A stretch of DNA of 64,000 bases from NCBI GenBank assembly GCA_017411305.1, contig JAFQQI010000047.1, positions 1 through 64,000 of the forward strand, written 5' to 3'. Below, piece after piece: positions 17,772 through 25,818 of the stretch. Both the position numbers and the translations under genes were made by a program. The notes below the pieces were generated by a model, which saw nothing but the letters and a program-made list of their open reading frames with translations, made no database searches and was not told the origin of the DNA. The DNA comes from Lachnospiraceae bacterium (lineage in GTDB: Bacteria; Bacillota; Clostridia; Lachnospirales; Lachnospiraceae). The stretch's first letter is position 1. Every line of letters starts with the position of its first letter.

Positions 17772-17800
17772 TTGTGGATTGCAAGGCAGAGTGATAGAAT
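17772..17800 (+). promoter_or_regulatory. Putative promoter of the MBOAT gene
   Basis: TTGTGG (17772-17777), a 17-base spacer and TAGAAT (17795-17800) lie about 40 bases upstream of the predicted ATG. Confidence 0.45.
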
Positions 17801-17838
17801 AAAATTATAAATAACAAATGAGAAATCAGGAACTTGAA

Positions 17839-19215
17839 ATGGTTAATTTTGCAGGATTGGAATTTATATTTCGGTTTTTACCGATTTTTTTAATATTATA
17901 TTATGTAGCGGCTCCCAAATACAGAAATACGATTCTGCTTTTGGGAAGTCTGTTTTTTTATGCCGTAGGAGAACCGGTATTTTTTTTGCTGCTTATTGTG
18001 CTTACCTGCCTGAACTATTTGTTGGGTAAGAGAGCGGGACAGTTTAGAAATGCTTACAAAGTCCACAAATGGCAGGAAAAAGAAATGCAAAAGTGGATGC
18101 GCGGGGCCGTGGTGCTGGATGTGTCTGTATTAATTCTTTTTAAAGTGCTTGCAACCTTTGCAGACAGTAGCCTTTTGCCTCTTGGTATCAGTTTTTACAT
18201 CTTCAAGATGATTTCCTATCAGGCAGATTTAAGTCGGGGAACTATCAGAGGAGAAGTTTCATTTCAATCTACCATGTTGTATTTTACCCTTTTCCCACAG
18301 GTGATTTCCGGTCCTGTCATGAGATATGAAGAGGGCTTTTTTTCAGAAGAACGGGAATATAGTTTAGAGCAATTGGAAGAGGGACTTAGCTATTTTGTTA
18401 TGGGACTTGGAATGAAGGTGCTTTTGGCAGACCGTCTTTCCATTTTGTGGAATGATTTGCAAATGATAGGCTTCCAAAGTATTTCCACACCCCTTGCATG
18501 GTTTGGCATGGCAGGCTATTCCCTGCAATTATATTTCGACTTTTGGGGCTATTCCCTGATGGCATCCGGAATTATGGTGATGCTGGGGTTTGATTTCATT
18601 GAAAACTTCAGACATCCATATGCCGCAAAGAGCATCGGAGAGTTTTACAGGAAATGGCATATGACGTTAGGAAGTTTCTTTAGGGATTATGTATATATCC
18701 CTATGGGAGGCAGCCGTTGCCCCAAGAAAAAGCTGATACTTAATCTGGCTGTAGTATGGCTGCTGACCGGCTTCTGGCACGGGAATGGATTGAATTTTAT
18801 CATTTGGGGTATTGTTTTGGGCATTTTCATAATTATGGAAAAGCTCTTTTTCGGACAATATCTGAATAAGGTTCCTTTTTTGGGACATTTCTATGTACTG
18901 TTTTTGATTCCTCTTACCTGGGTGGTATTTGCGATTACGGATTTAGAACAGCTGGGTATTTATTTTGGCAGACTGTTTCCTTTTATCGGCGGCGAAGGAA
19001 TTGCTGTTAATACTGCGGATATAGTACGATATGGTGAAAGCTATGGTATCCTGATGCTGGCAGGTGTGATTTTGTGTATTCCTAAGGTATTTGATACCAT
19101 TCAAAAACATAGAAAGAATATTGTGGTGGTGCTTCTTCTTACGGCAGTATTCTGGTATTCTGTGTATTTTATGGCAAGCAGTACGGGAAATCCGTTTATG
19201 TATTTGAATTTTTAA
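17839..19215 (+). CDS. MBOAT family membrane-bound O-acyltransferase
   Basis: This polytopic membrane protein (about 458 residues) shows the MBOAT signatures seen in alginate O-acetyltransferase AlgI and DltB: RKWHMTLGSFFRDYVYIPMGG and the TGFWHG segment with the putative catalytic histidine. Such enzymes pass acyl groups across the membrane to an extracytoplasmic acceptor such as a cell-wall or capsule polymer. A secreted SGNH-type protein follows 35 bases downstream, a usual partner for the final transfer. The ATG at 17839 is preferred because AGGAAC precedes it; an upstream ATG at 17818 lacks a site. The acceptor is unknown. Confidence 0.9.
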   Translation: MVNFAGLEFIFRFLPIFLILYYVAAPKYRNTILLLGSLFFYAVGEPVFFLLLIVLTCLNYLLGKRAGQFRNAYKVHKWQEKEMQKWMRGAVVLDVSVLILFKVLATFADSSLLPLGISFYIFKMISYQADLSRGTIRGEVSFQSTMLYFTLFPQVISGPVMRYEEGFFSEEREYSLEQLEEGLSYFVMGLGMKVLLADRLSILWNDLQMIGFQSISTPLAWFGMAGYSLQLYFDFWGYSLMASGIMVMLGFDFIENFRHPYAAKSIGEFYRKWHMTLGSFFRDYVYIPMGGSRCPKKKLILNLAVVWLLTGFWHGNGLNFIIWGIVLGIFIIMEKLFFGQYLNKVPFLGHFYVLFLIPLTWVVFAITDLEQLGIYFGRLFPFIGGEGIAVNTADIVRYGESYGILMLAGVILCIPKVFDTIQKHRKNIVVVLLLTAVFWYSVYFMASSTGNPFMYLNF

Positions 19216-19250
19216 CGATGAGAAAGTGAGAAATCACTTTGGGAGATAGC

Positions 19251-20342
19251 ATGAAGAATATAAAAAAGTGTCCTTTATTTATTATATTGTTCAGTAGCGG
19301 ATTGCTGTTTACACTTTTGGCGGCAGGCGGGCTTAGAACCATCTATCAGACGCAGCAGTTTGAATGGCAAAAAGAACCACTACTGGCAGTTGTGTTTCGG
19401 GGACTGAATGAAGAAATTTATCCATGGCAGTTGATGACAGAGGGAAATGACAACTTAAGCAGTAGCAGTGGAGCCGGAGGAAAAAGCGGCGGAGAAGATA
19501 TGCCGGGAGATGCTACGGAACCGGATGCGACGCCTACGCCGACCCCTACTGTAACGGAGGCGCCCAAGGCAACCAATGCGCCGCAGGCTACTACGCCGGT
19601 ACAGTCACCGTCACCTACGCCGTCACCTTCACCATCCCCTACGCCGTATGTGCGCCCCACTCCAATGAGAGAATCTACCTATGAGGAATATACAAGCCAT
19701 ATATCGGCAGATATTTACGGTGACGCAGGAGTGCTCCATGCGGCAGAATATGAATTTGTCAAAGTAGATGAGAGTTATTTTGATGATGCTCTTTTTATCG
19801 GAGATTCCCGAACCGTGGGACTTCGGGATTATTCGGATTTGTCACAACATGCGGATTTCCTTTGTGAAACTTCGTTGACGGTTCATAAGGTTTTTAAACA
19901 TGATTTCAAAGGAAAAGGAACATTAGAAGAAGTACTGCAGGCGAAGGAATATGGTAAGATTTACCTGATGGTGGGGATTAATGAACTGGGAACCGGCACA
20001 ACGGAAGACTTTATGGCGAAGTACACGGAAGTGGTAGAAAAGCTAAAAGAGTTAGAGCCGGAGGCCAAAATCATTATTCAGGCAAATATGCATGTAGCTG
20101 CAGAGAGAAATGAAAGCGATGCCATATTCAATAATGGTAATATTTCCGCAAGAAATCATGCTATTGCCACATTAGCGGATAATCAGCAGATTTTCTACAT
20201 TGATGTAAATGAAGCAGTATGTGACGAAAACGGTTGCCTATCGGAAGAATATACCTATGACCAAATTCATTTATTGGGCAAGTATAACGACTTATGGAAA
20301 CAGTTTTTACTCAGTCACGGAATTCAGGAAGAAACAGAATAA
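19251..20342 (+). CDS. Membrane-anchored SGNH/GDSL-like protein with Pro/Thr-rich linker
   Basis: An N-terminal hydrophobic anchor (about residues 8-30) is followed by a spacer and a long linker rich in Thr, Pro and Ser (about 85-140). An SGNH-like domain follows. Visible blocks are FIGDSRTVGLRD (nucleophile Ser), MVGINELGTG in the third block, and YDQIHLLGK with the Asp/His pair near the C-terminus. These residues fit an esterase or O-acetyltransferase acting outside the cell. With the MBOAT gene directly upstream, the pair probably O-acylates a surface polymer. The ATG at 19251 follows GGGAGA; an in-frame TTG lies at 19239. Confidence 0.8.
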   Translation: MKNIKKCPLFIILFSSGLLFTLLAAGGLRTIYQTQQFEWQKEPLLAVVFRGLNEEIYPWQLMTEGNDNLSSSSGAGGKSGGEDMPGDATEPDATPTPTPTVTEAPKATNAPQATTPVQSPSPTPSPSPSPTPYVRPTPMRESTYEEYTSHISADIYGDAGVLHAAEYEFVKVDESYFDDALFIGDSRTVGLRDYSDLSQHADFLCETSLTVHKVFKHDFKGKGTLEEVLQAKEYGKIYLMVGINELGTGTTEDFMAKYTEVVEKLKELEPEAKIIIQANMHVAAERNESDAIFNNGNISARNHAIATLADNQQIFYIDVNEAVCDENGCLSEEYTYDQIHLLGKYNDLWKQFLLSHGIQEETE

Positions 20343-20350
20343 AATGAATA

Positions 20351-20404
20351 AAAACCTTCGGATGGGAAAACCTAACAAAAAGTTTTTTCATTCGGAGGTT
20401 TTTT
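20351..20404 (+). promoter_or_regulatory. Terminator-like hairpin that contains the spoVAD ribosome site
   Basis: The left arm at 20351-20364 can pair along 14 bases with 20389-20402 (two G-U pairs). It is followed by a run of six T at 20399-20404, immediately before the spoVAD ATG. The right arm contains GGAGG (20395-20399), the Shine-Dalgarno sequence of spoVAD. The 24-base loop is large. It looks like an intrinsic terminator for the upstream pair and would also mask spoVAD translation in read-through transcripts. Confidence 0.6.
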
Positions 20405-21445
20405 ATGGAAGGAAGTAGCGGCGCAATTTTTGCACAGGGAAAACAAAGTATTAAGATACCGGTTCCGGTTTATATAAGAGCAAGTGCATCCGTAGTGGGG
20501 ACCAAGGAAGGAGAAGGACCCTTAGGAGATTTGTTTGATGTGGTTGGTGTGGATGATAAATTCGGATGTGATACCTGGGAAGAAGCAGAGAGTACCTTGC
20601 AAAAAGAAGCATTGCAGATGGCAATCGGTAAGGCAGGGTTAAGCAGGGAAGATATCCGTTTTTTGTTTGCCGGTGACCTTCTTGGTCAATGTATTGCCAG
20701 CAGCTTTGGACTTGGCGGGTTCGGAATTCCGCTTGTGGGAATGTATGGCGCCTGTTCCACCTGTGGGCTTTCCCTATCCATGGCAACCATAATGATTGCG
20801 GGAGGAATGGCGCAGTATACGGCTTGTGTAACCTCCAGTCACTTTGCCAGCGCGGAAAAAGAGTTCCGATTTCCTCTTGCTTACGGGAATCAGAGACCGC
20901 TTTCTGCTTCATGGACGGTGACAGGCAGCGGAGCCTTTGTGGTAAGCAGTAGCAAAAGCGATAGTGACAGAGCCCTGATTACAGGAATTACCATAGGAAA
21001 AATTATGGACTTCGGATTAAAGGATTCCATGAACATGGGAGCTTGTATGGCCCCGGCGGCTGCTGATACCATACTTACCCATTTGCGTGATTTCAGGACA
21101 AAACCGGAGGACTATGACAAAATTATTACCGGAGATTTAGGATATGTAGGGCAAAAGGCGCTTTGGGATATGCTGAGAGATCAGAATATGGATATTTCCC
21201 ATGTGCATATGGATTGCGGTATCGAGATTTATGACAGAAGCCAGGATGCCCATGCAGGAGGCTCCGGTTGCGGCTGCAGTGCAGTTACACTGTCAGCCTA
21301 TATTTTGAAACAGCTGGAGGAGGGCGTATGGAAAAGAGTACTGTTTGTGCCAACGGGAGCACTTCTGAGTAAAACCAGCTACAATGAAGGGCAAAGCGTA
21401 CCCGGAATTGCCCATGCCGTGGAGCTGGTGAGCTGTGTGGCCTGA
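20405..21445 (+). CDS. spoVAD: Stage V sporulation protein AD
   Basis: SpoVAD is the thiolase-fold, dipicolinic-acid-binding component of the SpoVA complex in spores. The 346-residue protein matches the family from ASASVVGTKEGEGPLGDLFD onward. It includes YGACSTCGLSLSMA around the pseudo-active-site cysteine, HFASAEKEFRFPL, and GDLGYVG near residue 245. The first ~15 residues differ from the usual start. The gene is separated from spoVAC and lies downstream of an unrelated MBOAT/SGNH pair, with its ribosome site inside a terminator-like hairpin. It ends 3 bases from the convergent exosortase gene. Confidence 0.95.
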   Translation: MEGSSGAIFAQGKQSIKIPVPVYIRASASVVGTKEGEGPLGDLFDVVGVDDKFGCDTWEEAESTLQKEALQMAIGKAGLSREDIRFLFAGDLLGQCIASSFGLGGFGIPLVGMYGACSTCGLSLSMATIMIAGGMAQYTACVTSSHFASAEKEFRFPLAYGNQRPLSASWTVTGSGAFVVSSSKSDSDRALITGITIGKIMDFGLKDSMNMGACMAPAAADTILTHLRDFRTKPEDYDKIITGDLGYVGQKALWDMLRDQNMDISHVHMDCGIEIYDRSQDAHAGGSGCGCSAVTLSAYILKQLEEGVWKRVLFVPTGALLSKTSYNEGQSVPGIAHAVELVSCVA

Positions 21446-21448
21446 TAT

Positions 21449-22234
21449 TTAGCGGGGGTGCTTTCTTACAGGCATGGCAGAAATAAGTTTTCTTAATAGA
21501 TAAATCACGAAACAGCTTCCCAAAACAAGTAGTGTATAACTGCCAAAGCCGGAAAAGTTCCTTTGTAGGATGCGGGAAAAAAGCGGCAGTCCCAAGACAA
21601 TGCCGACATACCAGAAAAGCGGCAATAGCGTGCTACGACAAAGAAGCGAGTGAGTAGCTTCGGCAGTGCAGTATTTACACGAAGAAGGGAGAATTCGTTT
21701 ATTTATGACTTTATCTGTCAAGGAATAGAAAAATAATAAAGAAGAGAAATACACCACCGTGCCTATTAGGGTATGCAGTGTATCAGGGGAAAGCAGGGCA
21801 GGTAAAAGACCCTGCTTTTTTAAATAAAGAGGCAAGTAAATAGCAATTAATATTCTGACTGCATTGGTCAAAATTGTGTAACAATAAGCAAGAATCAGAC
21901 TGACAGGGAGCCACAGGGACTGTAATACCTTGTGAACCGATATGCGGTGCAGAAAGGAGAAAAACAGCATCCCTACTGCAATCATCATAAAATTGATACC
22001 ACTGCAGGAGGCTGCTATCAGAAACCGCAAATCATGGCTGACGTAGCCTGCATGAGGCTCCCAGAGGAAAGGAGCCCCGCAGATAAGGCTTACAAGACCG
22101 GAAACCGGTGCAAGAAGAAAACGAAGTGTATCGGCATCGGTACTCTCGGCAAAAAGCTTCATGACAATCAGAAAGACTGCTCCGATCAAGTAATAGTAAT
22201 AATATTGTTTTAAAAGTGTTTTTAGCGGTGTCAT
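21449..22234 (-). CDS. Exosortase-family transpeptidase (possibly XrtK type)
   Basis: This is a multi-helix membrane protein of 261 residues. It has the catalytic triad arrangement of the exosortase/archaeosortase superfamily: Cys77 in AASCSGINF, Arg127 in LTNAVRI and His154 in TLHTLIG, each within or next to a hydrophobic helix. Family members cleave C-terminal sorting tails and attach the protein to an envelope component. Exosortases are best known from Gram-negative bacteria; a Firmicute version (exosortase K) has been named, and this resembles it by organism and size, from memory only. Its ATG overlaps the stop of the upstream VIT-VWA gene (ATGA), so the two are translationally coupled; that protein carries a matching tail. 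Confidence 0.85.
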   Translation of the reverse strand: MTPLKTLLKQYYYYYLIGAVFLIVMKLFAESTDADTLRFLLAPVSGLVSLICGAPFLWEPHAGYVSHDLRFLIAASCSGINFMMIAVGMLFFSFLHRISVHKVLQSLWLPVSLILAYCYTILTNAVRILIAIYLPLYLKKQGLLPALLSPDTLHTLIGTVVYFSSLLFFYSLTDKVINKRILPSSCKYCTAEATHSLLCRSTLLPLFWYVGIVLGLPLFSRILQRNFSGFGSYTLLVLGSCFVIYLLRKLISAMPVRKHPR

Positions 22235-24270
22235 AAAGAAGTCCTCTGTGTAATTTTACGTTTCTTTTTAAAGCTTATTATGGAGAAGCATCCGGCAAGT
22301 ACTGTAAACAGAAGCGTTCCCGGCTCAGAGCCTACGGAATATCCGCAACCGATGGCAAGGTTAGAAACATGAAGGGGTAAAGGGTTAGGCTGATCCACAT
22401 CCGTACTTTCGCCTTCCGGATTTCGTATGGTTTCTAACACTGCCACAAAGGAGGTATAGGAGGTTGCCATACTGTAAGTCAAACCAATGCGGGTTACCTC
22501 TTCCTTGATAGCTGCGTTGTCTTTGAAAGTGCCGAAATCTGACAAGCGTTCCACACGCTTTCTTGCCCACAGATAGGGAAGCGCACAGTTGCTGTTGTCT
22601 ATATTTTTTTCGCTAATCGGGATATCCGCTACATAATCTTCAGCACCGCACTTGCCTGTGACGTGAATTGTGCCTGCAGGCTCGCCCTTCCACTTGCCAA
22701 AGAGAGTAATGGGCTTCATGGCATAAAGGGTAGAAGGAGTAACCGGCTCCACGTGATAGGCATCAAAACCTTCATAGGTTACCTGAATATCCGTAAGCAG
22801 AGGCGCTTCCATATAGGTGCGGAAGTATTTCGCGGTTTCGTCGGCATCTGCTTTATCTGTTACGATAAAAGACTCGCCCTGACCTGCATTTGCAATTCCT
22901 TCAATCAAATGGCGGTTAACACTTGTGCCAATTCCGAAGGGGAAGAAGGTTGCCTCATCTAAGTTTTCACAGATAATGTCAAAGGTTTCGGTTTCGCCGG
23001 AAATATAGCCGTCAGTAATAATAACAATACTGCGGGCAGTATTCTCCTGCTTTGGCAAATCAAGGGCAGCTTGTACAGCGTTGTTTAATTCCGTACCGCC
23101 GTAGCCGTGCTGTCGGTCAATAAGCTTAAGTGCCCGATCAATGTTTTTAGGCGAAGCGGATACTGATTTGGGAGACAGTAGTTCATTATCATTGCAAAAC
23201 AATATTAAGTTAAAGCTATCTTCTTTTCGCAGGTCAGATACTAAATTGCGAATCAGTTCTTTGGCAGTATCTAAAGGATAACCGTCCATGGAACCGGACA
23301 CATCCAGTACAAAAACATATTCTCTCGGAACGATTTCTTCCGGTTCATAATGTGCCGGCGGTTGGATGTTCAGCATAAAAAAGTTTTCAGATTCTCCGGT
23401 GCTTAAGGTAATGCCGGAGCTGATGTTTTCACCGGATAACTTGTAATCTAAGATAAAGTCACGGTTTCCGGCATAATCAGCAGGGTCTGCCAGAGAAATA
23501 TGAGCAATACTGTTATCATCCCAGTCAATGTTGATTTTGTGGGATTTGCTGGTTAGTCCGGTAATGGGAACGCCGGTGGAGAGATTGACCCGGATATTGT
23601 ACTCAGCATCCGGTGTATTCCCATCAGGAAGGTAGGGACTGCTCAGCCACTCGGTATCTGTCAGGGCGGGCAGGGTACCTTCTTCCTTTGCTTTTTCTAC
23701 ATTGACATAGCGGGGACCGACTACCGTAGGAAAGGCAAATTGGTAAGTACCTTCTGTAGGGGTTATTAATTCTGTATAATGCAACTCAATGGTGATGGTG
23801 TCACCGGGCATGATATTTGCCACATCCATAGTAAAGACATTGGGTGTTTCCTGAGTTAACAGGGAAGCACTTTTTCCTTCGCTTTTGGCCGTTTCAAAGG
23901 TCTCTTCTGCTTCTTCTTTTTCCTGAATTTGTGCTCGTACCATCTGATTGCCTACGGTCATGGTCATGCCGTGAACGGCTGCCTTGGTAGAACAAGGAAA
24001 GACATATTTGGCATTAATGGGATTAGCACCTTCATTGGTATATACCTGAGTGACATAGGTTTCCGCAATGGAACCGTTAATGTTGACGGTAACATCGGTT
24101 TTCTTTAAAGGAAAACTTTCTGTTTCCGGATGCTCACTTTCCACAAAAAAGTAGGGAGCGTAGGTTTTGTCTTCATCTTTTTGGGGTTCTGCGGCATAGA
24201 CCGTAGGGGTCAGTGTGGTAAAAAGCAGAGCCATGCAGATAAGACTTAAGAGAATTCGTTTGGTTTTCAT
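22231..24270 (-). CDS. Secreted VIT and VWA domain protein with exosortase-type sorting tail
   Basis: The 679-residue protein begins with a signal peptide (about 1-27, ending near VYAAEP). A VIT domain follows (about 50-180, with VTQVYTNEGANPINAKYVFP). The VWA domain starts near residue 325 with VFVLDVSGSMDG, a complete MIDAS metal site, and continues with GGTELNNAV and IITDGYISG. The layout resembles inter-alpha-trypsin-inhibitor heavy chains. The C-terminus has GSEPGTLL, a hydrophobic stretch and KKKRK, the three-part form of PEP-CTERM-like signals. The exosortase gene directly follows with a 4-base overlap, so this is its probable substrate. The ATG at 24270 follows GAGG; a GTG lies at 24279. 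Confidence 0.88.
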   Translation of the reverse strand: MKTKRILLSLICMALLFTTLTPTVYAAEPQKDEDKTYAPYFFVESEHPETESFPLKKTDVTVNINGSIAETYVTQVYTNEGANPINAKYVFPCSTKAAVHGMTMTVGNQMVRAQIQEKEEAEETFETAKSEGKSASLLTQETPNVFTMDVANIMPGDTITIELHYTELITPTEGTYQFAFPTVVGPRYVNVEKAKEEGTLPALTDTEWLSSPYLPDGNTPDAEYNIRVNLSTGVPITGLTSKSHKINIDWDDNSIAHISLADPADYAGNRDFILDYKLSGENISSGITLSTGESENFFMLNIQPPAHYEPEEIVPREYVFVLDVSGSMDGYPLDTAKELIRNLVSDLRKEDSFNLILFCNDNELLSPKSVSASPKNIDRALKLIDRQHGYGGTELNNAVQAALDLPKQENTARSIVIITDGYISGETETFDIICENLDEATFFPFGIGTSVNRHLIEGIANAGQGESFIVTDKADADETAKYFRTYMEAPLLTDIQVTYEGFDAYHVEPVTPSTLYAMKPITLFGKWKGEPAGTIHVTGKCGAEDYVADIPISEKNIDNSNCALPYLWARKRVERLSDFGTFKDNAAIKEEVTRIGLTYSMATSYTSFVAVLETIRNPEGESTDVDQPNPLPLHVSNLAIGCGYSVGSEPGTLLFTVLAGCFSIISFKKKRKITQRTSL

Positions 24271-24302
24271 TTGATACACCTCGTTAGCTTTTGTATTGTT
24301 TC

Positions 24303-24332
24303 TAAATACAGCTTACAGGGCAGGGGCATCAA
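24303..24332 (-). promoter_or_regulatory. Putative promoter of the VIT-VWA/exosortase operon
   Basis: On the minus strand TTGATG (24332-24327), an 18-base spacer and TATTTA (24308-24303) precede the gene. The -35 box overlaps the first unit of the phased GCATC array, which would suit activator control. Confidence 0.4.
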
Positions 24333-24391
24333 AGTTGCATCGGATTTGCATCAATTTGGCATAATTTTTGCATCAAAGTTGCATCATTTTG
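24326..24391. repeat. Six tandem 11-bp GCATC units, probable response-regulator operator
   Basis: GCATC (once GCATA) starts at 24326, 24337, 24348, 24359, 24370 and 24381, exactly 11 bases apart. Units 1-2 and 5-6 share the identical 16-mer GCATCAAAGTTGCATC. An 11-base period places every copy on one DNA face, as in PhoB/OmpR-type boxes. The array lies between the divergent VIT-VWA and MFS genes, 56 bases from the former's ATG. Confidence 0.8.
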
Positions 24392-24423
24392 GGAGATTGT
24401 GGATAGCATTCGGAAAGAAATAA

Positions 24424-24432
24424 TGCTATACT
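24424..24432 (+). promoter_or_regulatory. Extended -10 promoter for the MFS gene
   Basis: TGCTATACT is a perfect TGn-extended -10 element. There is no good -35 box 17 bases upstream (TAGCAT at 24404), and the 11-bp array ends just before that position, so activator dependence is possible. Confidence 0.45.
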
Positions 24433-24498
24433 AGGCGCAGAAGAAAAACAAGCGACGCGAAGCGGCATTGTTTTGATGACAACAGGAGAAAACGACAT

Positions 24499-25686
24499 AT
24501 GAAAAATGGCTACAACAAAACAATCATTTCCTGCTTTGTAGGATACATTGTACAGGCAATTATTAACAATTTTATTCCTCTTTTGTTCCTAACCTTTCAG
24601 AACAGCTACGGAATTTCTTTAGGTAAGATTACACTTTTAGTAACCTTTAATTTCGGAGCTCAGCTGGTGGTGGATATCCTTGCCATCGGTTTTGTGGACA
24701 AAATCGGCTATCGGGCATCCATGATTATTGCTCATGTATTTGCGGCAGCAGGACTTGTATCGCTTACGGTATTGCCGGAGCTGTTTGCAGATCCTTTTGT
24801 GGGACTTTTGTTATCGGTAATGATTTATGCAGTGGGAGGCGGACTTCTGGAGGTGCTGGTAAGTCCTGTAGTAGAAGCCTGTCCTACTGATAATAAAGAA
24901 AAAGCAATGAGTCTTTTGCATTCCTTTTATTGTTGGGGACATGTAGGAGTGGTATTATTGTCTACCCTATTCTTCCAATTGTGCGGAATCGGAAACTGGA
25001 AGATTCTGGCTATTTTGTGGGCAATTGTTCCATTACTGAATGCGGTGGCATTTACCAAGGTTCCTATGGCACAGCTTTTGGAGGAAGGAGATACAGGTCT
25101 TTCCATGAAGGAGCTGGCATCTATGAAAATGTTCTGGGTGTTAATGCTGATGATGCTTTGTGCAGGAGCCAGTGAACAGGCTGTCAGTCAGTGGGCCTCT
25201 GCTTTAGCAGAAAAAGGATTTGGTATCAGTAAGACGTTAGGAGATTTAATCGGACCTATGGCATTTGCAATATTAATGGGGTCTTCCCGTGCCTATTACG
25301 GAAAATTCGGAGATAAAATTAATTTGGAAAAGTTTATGATAGGAAGCAGTATCCTTTGTATTATTTCCTATTTGATGATTTCCCTGATTCCTATACCGGC
25401 ACTTGGATTCTTAGGATGTGCGTTGTGCGGACTTTCAGTAGGAATCATGTGGCCCGGAACCTTTAGTGTGGCATCTGCATCTATGCCAAGAGGAGGTACT
25501 GCCATGTTTGCACTGTTGGCGCTGGCAGGAGATATGGGATGTTCTTCCGGTCCAACTTTTGTAGGTTTTGTGTCAGGAGCTTTTGGGGATAACTTGAAAC
25601 TGGGCGTGTTAGCAGCAATTATTTTCCCGACACTTCTGATTCTAGGCGTACAGAATATCAAAAAGCTGCGGAAAATAAGTGGCTGA
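24499..25686 (+). CDS. Major facilitator superfamily transporter
   Basis: The 395-residue protein has about twelve hydrophobic segments and the MFS-type loop between helices 2 and 3 (FVDKIGYRAS). The sequence pattern, with EVLVSPVVEACPTDNKEKAMSLLHSFYCWGH, is that of the sugar-transporter-like MFS group related to FucP. A GH3 glycosidase gene and a sugar-catabolism island follow, so sugar or oligosaccharide uptake is likely. It is divergent from the VIT-VWA/exosortase operon and shares the intergenic region with the phased GCATC array. The substrate cannot be read from the sequence. Confidence 0.85.
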   Translation: MKNGYNKTIISCFVGYIVQAIINNFIPLLFLTFQNSYGISLGKITLLVTFNFGAQLVVDILAIGFVDKIGYRASMIIAHVFAAAGLVSLTVLPELFADPFVGLLLSVMIYAVGGGLLEVLVSPVVEACPTDNKEKAMSLLHSFYCWGHVGVVLLSTLFFQLCGIGNWKILAILWAIVPLLNAVAFTKVPMAQLLEEGDTGLSMKELASMKMFWVLMLMMLCAGASEQAVSQWASALAEKGFGISKTLGDLIGPMAFAILMGSSRAYYGKFGDKINLEKFMIGSSILCIISYLMISLIPIPALGFLGCALCGLSVGIMWPGTFSVASASMPRGGTAMFALLALAGDMGCSSGPTFVGFVSGAFGDNLKLGVLAAIIFPTLLILGVQNIKKLRKISG

Positions 25687-25725
25687 AGATAGCAGAATAG
25701 GTTAGTAAATTTGTAGAATCGGTTA

Positions 25726-25754
25726 TTGTGACAGGTACCATGGATTCGTATACT
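25726..25754 (+). promoter_or_regulatory. Putative promoter of the GH3 gene
   Basis: TTGTGA (25726-25731), a 17-base spacer and TATACT (25749-25754) lie 65 bases before the ATG, so the GH3 gene need not depend on the MFS promoter. Confidence 0.45.
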
Positions 25755-25818
25755 GAAATTAAGAAGAAAAGCTACTGCGGTTTTGGGGTGCAGGCAGCAG
25801 AAAGAGAAAGGTGTTTTT

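Noticed and set aside
20405-21445. 3-oxoacyl-ACP synthase or thiolase
   Set aside because: The fold is shared, but the N-terminal ASASVVGTKEGEGPLG block and overall pattern are those of SpoVAD.
24326-24391. LytTR-type operator with 22-bp period
   Set aside because: The 22-bp reading is only every second copy; the 11-bp phasing across six units fits an OmpR/PhoB-type array better.
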